Shown piece after piece: positions 7,352-12,853 of a stretch of DNA of 13,856 bases. The notes under the pieces are model-generated. The model saw only the letters and a program-made list of their open reading frames with translations. It did not search any database and had not been told where the DNA came from. This DNA is from a bacterium (GTDB lineage: Bacteria > Verrucomicrobiota > Verrucomicrobiae > Opitutales > Opitutaceae). The translations under genes and the position numbers were made by a program. Numbering within the stretch: the stretch's first letter is position 1; every line of letters begins with the position of its first letter. The stretch lies in assembly GCA_021780625.1 (NCBI GenBank), contig JAJXYI010000607.1, positions 1 through 13,856 of the forward strand. Direction: 5' to 3'.

Positions 7352-8332
7352 CTAGGCCTGAAACTGGGCGGCAGGCGATGATCCCGGAGCCTTCAGGGCG
7401 AAATACGCCTCATGGATCCCGTTTCCAATCTGGTTGAGACGGGTCTGCAGCTCGTCGACGTATTCGTGGAGGCCCCGGCGGAGGATTTCCTCCACCGAGG
7501 TGTAGGCGAGGTCTGAACAGAGGAGGCCCATGTGGCGCTCGGGCTCGTGCCGAAAGGCGCCGAGCGGCGTGCCCGAGATCGCGTGAAGGGAGGCCTGTGC
7601 GTCGAGCAGGCTGAAGCGGACGGCGCGGGGGAACTCCTTGTCGAGCAGGAGGAACTCCACAACGCCCACCGGCGAGATGCGGCCGTGCCTCTTCCGGTAC
7701 ATCTCGAACGCCGAAGCGGAGCGGAGGACGGCGGCCCACTGGATGTCGTCGAACGGCGTGCCCACATCCTCGATACTGCGAAGAAGCAGGTAATACTTCA
7801 CGTCGAGCAGCCGCGAGGTCTTGTCGGCGCGTTCAATCATCCGGCCCAGCCGGCCGAAATGCCAGCCCTCCGAGTGGGTCATGGTCGCATCCGTGACGCC
7901 GGCAAACAGGTGGCTCGACTGCCGCACCTCCGAGACGAAGTCGGTCGGATTGCTCAGTCCCCGCTCGTTGACGGCCGCCTCCTTCAACATCAGGTAGAAC
8001 GTGTTCAGGTGGATCCACATCTCCGACGAGATGATCTCGCGGACGGAGCGCGCGTTCTCCCGCGCGGCGCGGATGCAGGAAAAGACCGAGTTCGGGTTGT
8101 CGGCATCGCTGGTCAGGAAGCGCAGGACGTCATCCTGACCGTTGCCCGGATAGCGGCGGCTGAAGTCTTCGTGGTCACCCGTGGTGTTAACCAGTGACTT
8201 CCACTGGTTGGGCGCCTCGGCCGGCGAGTCGAGCATGAGGTTCAGATTGACCTCGATGAAGCGGGCGACGTTCTCGGCGCGTTCGACATAGCGGCTCATC
8301 CAGTAAATCGAGTCGGCCACGCGGCTCAGCAT
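7352..8332 (-). CDS. Alpha-E domain protein (DUF403)
   Basis: A 326-residue, mainly helical protein of the alpha-E family (COG2307). Family hallmarks are the N-terminal LSRVADSIYWMSRYVERAE (2-20), VREIISSEMWIHLN (97-110), HSEGWHFGRLGRMIERADKT (153-172) and EFLLLDKEFPRAVRFSL (226-242). No catalytic activity is established for alpha-E. Its constant pairing or fusion with circularly permuted ATP-grasp ligases suggests a partner or scaffold in the same reaction. The start codon overlaps the end of the ATP-grasp gene by 7 bp, and a good Shine-Dalgarno (GGGAGG on the minus strand, plus-strand 8340-8345) lies 7 bp upstream inside that gene. Coupled translation and roughly matched synthesis of the two proteins are therefore likely. 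Length is typical, with no truncation. A second, divergent alpha-E domain forms the C-terminal half of the 1418-3934 product. Confidence 0.94.
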   Translation of the reverse strand: MLSRVADSIYWMSRYVERAENVARFIEVNLNLMLDSPAEAPNQWKSLVNTTGDHEDFSRRYPGNGQDDVLRFLTSDADNPNSVFSCIRAARENARSVREIISSEMWIHLNTFYLMLKEAAVNERGLSNPTDFVSEVRQSSHLFAGVTDATMTHSEGWHFGRLGRMIERADKTSRLLDVKYYLLLRSIEDVGTPFDDIQWAAVLRSASAFEMYRKRHGRISPVGVVEFLLLDKEFPRAVRFSLLDAQASLHAISGTPLGAFRHEPERHMGLLCSDLAYTSVEEILRRGLHEYVDELQTRLNQIGNGIHEAYFALKAPGSSPAAQFQA

Positions 8333-9831
8333 GGCAGGGCCTCCCTCGTCTGGCTAGCGTCCGGAACCGATGTGGTCGGCGCGGCGGTCCCCCGTGCGGT
8401 TTCCGAAAGCACCCAGGTGTCCTTGCTCCCGCCGCCCTGCGAGGAGTTTACCACCAGGGAGCCCCGCTTGAGCGCCACGCGCGTGAGCCCGCCGGGCAGT
8501 ACGAAGATGTCGCGGCCATAGAGGATGTAGGGCCTGAGGTCGACGTGGCGTCCCTCGAAATGGTCGTCGATCAGCGTTGGCACACGGGACAGCGACAGTG
8601 TCGGCTGGGCGATATAGTTTCGCGGATTGGCGCGGACTTTCAGTGCGAAGTCGGCGCGCTGTTCGGCGGTGGAGTGGGGGCCCACGAGCATCCCGTAACC
8701 GCCGGACTCGTTGGCGGCCTTGACCACCAGTTCGTCGAGATGCTCCAGCGTGTAGGCGAGGTCGTCCGGCTCTGCGCAGATGTGCGTGGGGACGTTGGGG
8801 AGGATCGGATCTTCCCCAAGGTAATACCGGATCACCCGGGGCACATAGGCGTAAACGACCTTGTCGTCCGCGACGCCCGTGCCAGGTGCGTTGGCGAGGG
8901 ACACGCGTCCGGCCTTGTAAACGTCCATCAATCCGGGAACCCCGAGCATCGAGTCTCGGCGGAATACTGTTGGGTCGAGAAAGTCGTCATCGAGTCTCCG
9001 GTAGATCACGTCAACCCGCTCGAAGCCGGTGGTGGTGCGCATGCAGACGAAGCCGTCCTTGACCACGAGGTCGCGGCCCTCGACGAGTTCGATGCCCATC
9101 TGCTGCGCGAGGAATGAATGCTCGAAATAGGCCGAGTTGTAGACACCCGGCGTGAGCAGCACCACGCGAGGCGAGGAACCCGCGTCGGGCGCGAGAAACT
9201 CCAGCATGTCGCGCAGATGGCTCGGATAGTCGGAGACCGCGCGGATCTTCGACGATTCGAATACGCGCGGGAACATGCTCTTCATGACGTGCCTGTTCTG
9301 GAGCACGTAGGAGACTCCGGAGGGACAGCGCAGGTTGTCCTCGAGCACATAGATGGTTCCGTCGTTGTGTCGGACGAGATCCGTGCCGGTCACGTGGCAC
9401 CAGATTCCGCGCGGAGGCCGGAGCCCGATGCATTCGCGCCGGAACACCCGTGAGGATTCGATGATCTCGCGCGGGATGACCTTGTCGCGGAGGATGCGCT
9501 GGTCGTGATAGAGGTCGTCGATGAAAAGGTTGAGTGCGTGAATACGCTGCCTGAGCCCCTTTTCGATCACGCTCCATTCGCCCGCCGACAGCACGCGGGG
9601 AAGAATGTCGAACGGGAATATCTTCTCCACGCCCTGGCTTGCTCCATAAACGTTGAACGTGATGCCCATCGCGAGCAGGGCGCGTTCGGCGGCCTGTTGC
9701 CTGTTGCGAAGCTCGCCCTCGGGAAGGGCTTCGATGTTGCGCACCAACGTGCGGGCCGCGCTGCGGGGCATCAGGTCGGACGAGAACATCTCGTCGTAGA
9801 AGGGACCGACATCGTAGTTCGAGAAACGCAT
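8326..9831 (-). CDS. Stand-alone circularly permuted type 2 ATP-grasp protein
   Basis: A 501-residue protein of the COG2308 family, the first gene of the five-gene run. Visible motifs: GITFNVYGASQGVEKIFPFD (56-75), YVLEDNLRCPSGVSYVLQNR (161-180), DVIYRRLDDDFLDP (274-287), NAPGTGVADDK (314-324), VVKAANESGGYGMLVGP (369-385) and LPGGLTRVALKRGSLVVNSS (445-464), followed by GGGSKDTWVL. The acidic/Asn EDN, the VADDK segment and the glycine-rich VKAANESGGYG loop look like an intact ATP/metal site, so this copy is probably the active ligase. Family inference is ATP-dependent amide bond formation on an unknown acid and amine. The ATG at 9829-9831 matches the family N-terminus; a TTG 54 bp upstream adds unconserved residues and was not chosen. 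No Shine-Dalgarno is evident. The last about 20 residues (GTAAPTTSVPDASQTREALP) look like a disordered tail. The stop overlaps the alpha-E start (ATGCTGA). Confidence 0.94.
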   Translation of the reverse strand: MRFSNYDVGPFYDEMFSSDLMPRSAARTLVRNIEALPEGELRNRQQAAERALLAMGITFNVYGASQGVEKIFPFDILPRVLSAGEWSVIEKGLRQRIHALNLFIDDLYHDQRILRDKVIPREIIESSRVFRRECIGLRPPRGIWCHVTGTDLVRHNDGTIYVLEDNLRCPSGVSYVLQNRHVMKSMFPRVFESSKIRAVSDYPSHLRDMLEFLAPDAGSSPRVVLLTPGVYNSAYFEHSFLAQQMGIELVEGRDLVVKDGFVCMRTTTGFERVDVIYRRLDDDFLDPTVFRRDSMLGVPGLMDVYKAGRVSLANAPGTGVADDKVVYAYVPRVIRYYLGEDPILPNVPTHICAEPDDLAYTLEHLDELVVKAANESGGYGMLVGPHSTAEQRADFALKVRANPRNYIAQPTLSLSRVPTLIDDHFEGRHVDLRPYILYGRDIFVLPGGLTRVALKRGSLVVNSSQGGGSKDTWVLSETARGTAAPTTSVPDASQTREALPC

Positions 9832-10027
9832 GGTCAATTCGGCGGCTGGGTCTCGGGAGAGGATCGACCGCCTTGGACCCTCCAAGCAACGCCTGTGCCA
9901 ATGCAGGTCCTGAATCCGGTGGGGGCAGTCCAGGGATGTATGAAAAAATCATGTGCGAGATATGAATCCCATGGATGCACGCGCGGAGGCGGCCGGCTAT
10001 GATCGCGACCCCAACCGAATGTGCACC
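9832..10027. promoter_or_regulatory. Divergent intergenic region between the ligase operon and the secreted-protein pair
   Basis: This 196-bp stretch must hold the promoter of the five-gene minus-strand run and probably that of the plus-strand pair. I see an AT-rich island at about 9937-9967 that stands out from the GC-rich surroundings and contains ATGAaaaaaTCAT (9940-9952), overlapped by an imperfect palindrome TCATGTGCGAGATATGA (9949-9965). It is flanked by GGGAT (9933-9937) and ATCCC (9966-9970) in inverted orientation. A perfect 6-bp stem CTTGGA-CCC-TCCAAG lies at 9872-9886, in the likely leader of the ligase operon. No convincing -35/-10 pair was found on either strand. Confidence 0.4.
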
Positions 10028-10591
10028 ATGTCTTCTCCGCTTTCCATCGTGCCCTCCGCCTCGTCCGGCAGGGGGGCGGCCTCCGATGTCTCGCGCTGGT
10101 ACCGCGTCTTCTCGGTCGTCCTGACGATCCTGTTGCTCGTGAGTGCGACGCACCAGGCCAGGGCGTCAGATCGGCTCGTAACCGGGCGCGTGCTCAGCAT
10201 CGCGGAGGTGAGGCAGATGATCAGGGCCCAGACCTTTGTCGGTGACGACGCCTACGCGGTGCTCGAATCGGGAAGCCTGCAGGAGTTGCAGCATCTCTTT
10301 GAAACGGAGCTGGCCAGGGAGGGCGTGTCGACGCGGCGCGACAGTGAGGCGATGACGGATGCATTCGTCGCGACCGCGCAGATGGCCTTCGTCGTTCGAA
10401 ACTGGAGCAGCCGTACGCAGGCGAAGGCGGTGGCGGTGGGCGAGGTCTGGTTGCAGTCGCCCGACAGGCATCGCCGCGCGGTGGTGGTGGCGATCACGGA
10501 GCGGGGCGTGATTTACTGGGATCCTGAAACCGCCTGTGAATTGAAAGGTGGGAGCATTGCCCGCTCGACCCCCACGCTCTGCCGGATCTAG
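10028..10591 (+). CDS. Secreted protein of unknown function, catalytically degenerate paralogue of the next gene
   Basis: A predicted 187-residue exported protein that I do not recognise by name. A hydrophobic core VFSVVLTILLLVSA (27-40) is followed by HQARA-SD, a good signal peptidase I site near residue 46. The mature part is about 140 residues. It aligns with the downstream gene at about 40% identity by eye, sharing YAVL-S-SL--LQ-LF, FVATA, AVGEVW and TERGV-YWDP. Positions that form a possible Cys-His-Gln set in the sister are Ser106, Arg150 and Glu167 here, so this copy is probably not an active cysteine enzyme. The start is uncertain: ATG 10028 gives a long but usable signal peptide, while in-frame starts at 9953, 9962, 9971 and 10019 would only lengthen the N-region. 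It ends 20 bp before the sister gene, so the two form an operon divergent from the ligase genes. It could be a binding subunit, inhibitor or regulator of its sister. Confidence 0.78.
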   Translation: MSSPLSIVPSASSGRGAASDVSRWYRVFSVVLTILLLVSATHQARASDRLVTGRVLSIAEVRQMIRAQTFVGDDAYAVLESGSLQELQHLFETELAREGVSTRRDSEAMTDAFVATAQMAFVVRNWSSRTQAKAVAVGEVWLQSPDRHRRAVVVAITERGVIYWDPETACELKGGSIARSTPTLCRI

Positions 10592-10600
10592 GAACGCGCG

Positions 10601-10606
10601 AGGAGG
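10601..10606 (+). promoter_or_regulatory. Strong Shine-Dalgarno of the second secreted gene
   Basis: AGGAGG lies 5 bp before the ATG at 10612. It fixes that start and is the best ribosome binding site seen in the window, which suggests the second paralogue is translated well on its own. Confidence 0.8.
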
Positions 10607-10611
10607 TTCCC

Positions 10612-11154
10612 ATGAGAGTCGAGCCATGTTTTTCCAAACTGGGCAGGGTGTTGGCCGCGTGCGTTGTGGCGGTCCTGTGCCTCGCGACAACACCACCCGC
10701 CCGCGCGGATGCGGAGGCGGCCGACGCCTACAGCACTGGCGTGGTTTTGAACGCTTCGCAGGTGCGGGCGCTGTTTCCCAACAACACCTATGTCGAACGC
10801 GACCGCTATGCGGTGCTTCGATCCGACAGCCTTCGCGACCTGCAGGAGCTGTTTGTGAAGGCCGTATTCCGCAACGGCCTCCGGCCGGCATGGAGTCCGC
10901 GGTTTGCCTGCGGCAAATTCTCGATGGTGTTTGTCGCCACGGCTAGGCTCGCCTACCTGGCGGCCCATCCGGAGGCGCGCGCCGTCCCGGAACTGGCGGT
11001 CGGGGAGGTCTGGTTCATGACGGGCCCGAACTCGGCGCACGCGATCGTTGTGGCCGTGACCGAGCGGGGCGTCGTGTATTGGGATCCCCAATGCGGACAT
11101 GAGGTCGCCATGCCGGGGGACCGCCTTGCGGCGACGTTCCTGCGAAAGTTCTGA
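10612..11154 (+). CDS. Secreted protein with possible papain-like Cys-His-Gln arrangement
   Basis: A 180-residue exported protein of unknown function. Its signal peptide has the hydrophobic stretch VLAACVVAVLCLAT followed by PPARA-DA (cleavage near residue 32). The mature protein has Cys100 at the start of a likely helix (FACGKFSMVFVATARLAY), GEVWF at 131-135, His143 in a likely strand (NSAHAIVVAVTERG) and YWDPQ at 156-160. The order Cys-helix, GEVW, His-strand, DPQ resembles small papain-fold enzymes such as Tox-PL-type deamidase/protease domains or the cysteine-protease-like C-terminal domain of MOA-type lectins. This is inference from motif spacing, not a confirmed family match. A strong AGGAGG sits 5 bp upstream of the ATG. 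It is a tandem paralogue of the previous gene, 20 bp apart, and its stop faces the stop of the LuxR-type regulator across 7 bp. If correct, it would act in the periplasm or outside the cell. Confidence 0.8.
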   Translation: MRVEPCFSKLGRVLAACVVAVLCLATTPPARADAEAADAYSTGVVLNASQVRALFPNNTYVERDRYAVLRSDSLRDLQELFVKAVFRNGLRPAWSPRFACGKFSMVFVATARLAYLAAHPEARAVPELAVGEVWFMTGPNSAHAIVVAVTERGVVYWDPQCGHEVAMPGDRLAATFLRKF

Positions 11155-11161
11155 CCGCTCC

Positions 11162-11833
11162 CTAGCGGAGTGGGGGGATGAGCCCGGCGTCGGCGGCGTA
11201 CCGGATGAGAGCCACCGGCTCGTGGGCGCCGAGCTTCTGCTTGATCCGGGTCAGGTGATTGCTCGCCGTGCCCGGGGTGATCGTGAGCAGCGACGCGATC
11301 TCCTTGGCTGAGCGACCCTCAGCGTAGAGCTTGAGCACGGCGCGTTCCTGCCGGGTGAGCGATTCGACGCGTAGACCGGATTCGCCGAAGACATGGGTTC
11401 GCAGGAGCGAGCTGCTCCGGGGACAGAGGAAGGTGTTCCCCGCGCGCACCTGCTGGATGGCCGAGCGGAGCACAGGGATGTGTTCCACCTTCGCGATGAA
11501 ACCGTTCGCCCCGCGTGCGAGCACCTCCCGGATGAGCGAGGCTTCGAGGCGGTCCGAAAATATCAATATCCTGGCGGATGGCGCGGTACGCCTCAGGTGA
11601 TCAATGACGTCGAGGCCGGGCGTGCCAGGCAGCACGAGGTCGAGGAGAACGAAATCCGGGGTCTCGACGGCGAGGCGGGCGAGCGCGGCGTCGCCGTCGG
11701 AGAGCTCACGCACGAAGGCGAAGCCTCCCGCGTCCTGGACGACCGCCGACAGGAGCTGCCGGAGCATCGATTGGTCCTCGATGATCCAACACAGGCCCGA
11801 GGCCGCCGCACGGGTACTGGGGGATTCGTTCAT
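11162..11833 (-). CDS. Response regulator, REC-LuxR (NarL/FixJ type)
   Basis: A 223-residue DNA-binding response regulator. The receiver domain spans about 14-130: acidic pair Glu19-Asp20 (CWIIEDQS), phospho-acceptor Asp65 (FVLLDLVLPG), Ser93 (ILIFSD) and Lys115 (GFIAK). The LuxR-type helix-turn-helix spans about 156-215 (LTRQERAVLKLYAEGRSAKE, GTASNHLTRIKQKLGA). Phosphorylation by a sensor kinase would change its binding to promoters. The ATG at 11831-11833 begins just before the receiver domain; the frame remains open further upstream to 12151, but that part overlaps the divergent gene and lacks conservation. No histidine kinase is adjacent. It is divergent from the REC-HPt gene (187 bp apart) and convergent with the secreted pair (7 bp between stops). 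Possible targets include the local genes, but nothing in the sequence proves this. Confidence 0.92.
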   Translation of the reverse strand: MNESPSTRAAASGLCWIIEDQSMLRQLLSAVVQDAGGFAFVRELSDGDAALARLAVETPDFVLLDLVLPGTPGLDVIDHLRRTAPSARILIFSDRLEASLIREVLARGANGFIAKVEHIPVLRSAIQQVRAGNTFLCPRSSSLLRTHVFGESGLRVESLTRQERAVLKLYAEGRSAKEIASLLTITPGTASNHLTRIKQKLGAHEPVALIRYAADAGLIPPLR

Positions 11834-12020
11834 CGCAGTCGCATGGAGCCTAATCCTGGCTGCGACCCAAAGACAGAGTTTTCGGCCTGCGAACGGCTTG
11901 ATTGGGCCGGAAATTGACGCCGACGGGCGCGAGGCTAGAATCGCCGCTGTTCCAGGTCGCACCCTTCGCCGCAGGAGTTGCCCCCGTCGGACGAATCGGG
12001 ACGCCCTTGGATAAGTCCCC
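11834..12020. promoter_or_regulatory. Divergent regulatory region between REC-LuxR and REC-HPt genes
   Basis: This 187-bp stretch separates two divergently transcribed signalling genes and should contain both promoters. A convincing plus-strand promoter is given separately (11914-11941). I could not find a good minus-strand -35/-10 pair for the LuxR-type regulator. No long inverted repeat typical of an autoregulatory operator was noticed. Confidence 0.5.
11914..11941 (+). promoter_or_regulatory. Sigma70-type promoter for the REC-HPt gene
   Basis: TTGACG (11914-11919, five of six matches to the -35 consensus) and TAGAAT (11936-11941, five of six matches to the -10) are separated by 16 bp. Transcription would start near 11948, leaving a leader of about 70 nt before the ATG at 12021. 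The element lies in the right place and orientation and is the clearest housekeeping promoter in the window. Confidence 0.6.
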
Positions 12021-12839
12021 ATGACAAAGCCGCGCTCCTCGGGCACCGCCCCGACCCTGGGCGAAGACACGCACCGCCGGACGATGCGAGGGGCGGTGTT
12101 GGTGATCGAGGATGAGGCCATGGTTCGAGAGGTTCTCTCGGCCTGCTTCATCCTCCTGGGCTACACGGTCGACTCGGTTGATCGTGTCGAGGGCGCGCTG
12201 GCGCTGCTGAATGCGCGGCGGTACGATGTGATCTTCGTCGACCGGGTGATGCCGGGAATTGGAGGGGCGGCGGGAGTCGCGAAAATCCGGAAGCTGCTGG
12301 CCGGACGGCGTTGCCTGATCATCGGGATGAGCGGAAACGCGTCGCCGAAGATCGTCGAGGACTGGAGACTCGAGGGGATCGATGCCTTTGCGGAGAAGCC
12401 GATCAACCTCGATCGCCTCCGCGCCATCCTGGGTATCGGCCAGCCGGGAATGTCAGCCAGCGGCCATCCGCATGCCGGGCCTGAGTCGGAGCAAAGGACT
12501 CCCGCGGTATTGGATGACTCGGTTCGCGAGGAAATCGAGGCGCTGGGACGCCGAACCGGGCGGGAGCTTTACCTGCCGATGTGGCGGGAGTTCGTGGCGT
12601 CGTTGCCGGGCCATTTGAAGGAGATTGAGACGGCTCTTGCGGACTCAGATCCCGGACGCATCGCGGACTCGGCGCATGGTCTGAGGGGATTTGCGCGGGC
12701 GATCGGTGCAATGGAGCTGGCCGAGGCCTGTGGCGCGATTGAGGACGAGGGGCCAGTGGCGCGCGATTCGCGACGCGGTGAACTGCTTGCCGGACTGCGC
12801 CACGCGATCGCCCGGGTGCGCGCCGTGGACCTTGGCTGA
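12021..12839 (+). CDS. REC-HPt phosphorelay protein
   Basis: A 272-residue signalling protein without kinase or DNA-binding domain. Receiver domain about 24-140: acidic residues Glu30-Asp31 (VLVIEDEA), phospho-acceptor Asp74 (VIFVDRVMPG), Ser104 (IGMSG) and Lys126 (AFAEKPI). After a linker, an HPt domain spans about 165-262 with phospho-accepting His219 in DSAHGLRGFARAIGAMEL, close to the family AHxLKG pattern. Such proteins shuttle phosphate between a hybrid kinase and a final response regulator; the LuxR-type regulator on the other side of the shared promoter region is an obvious candidate partner, though this is inferred. The ATG at 12021 was chosen because it follows the promoter at 11914-11941; ATG 12084 (codon 22), just before the receiver domain, is a real alternative. 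No strong Shine-Dalgarno precedes either. It is convergent with the permease gene, 14 bp apart. Confidence 0.9.
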   Translation: MTKPRSSGTAPTLGEDTHRRTMRGAVLVIEDEAMVREVLSACFILLGYTVDSVDRVEGALALLNARRYDVIFVDRVMPGIGGAAGVAKIRKLLAGRRCLIIGMSGNASPKIVEDWRLEGIDAFAEKPINLDRLRAILGIGQPGMSASGHPHAGPESEQRTPAVLDDSVREEIEALGRRTGRELYLPMWREFVASLPGHLKEIETALADSDPGRIADSAHGLRGFARAIGAMELAEACGAIEDEGPVARDSRRGELLAGLRHAIARVRAVDLG

Positions 12840-12853
12840 CCGGGAGGCGTCGC

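Noticed and set aside
7532..9117. Plus-strand open frames at 7532-8197 and 8545-9117
   Set aside because: Antisense to the alpha-E and ATP-grasp genes, which have strong family motifs; the products look like mirror translations with no domain.
10651..10662. Possible lipobox LAAC (residues 14-17) in the second secreted protein
   Set aside because: The hydrophobic core would be almost absent before the Cys, whereas the segment continues as one core to a good ARA-D signal peptidase I site; a secreted, non-lipidated protein fits better.
10166..11100. Minus-strand open frames opposite the secreted pair
   Set aside because: The plus-strand proteins have signal peptides, a clear Shine-Dalgarno and are paralogous to each other at protein level; the minus frames have none of these.
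11834..12151. Upstream extension of the LuxR-type regulator frame
   Set aside because: It would overlap the start of the divergent REC-HPt gene and its promoter, and adds unconserved Arg-rich sequence ahead of a complete receiver domain.
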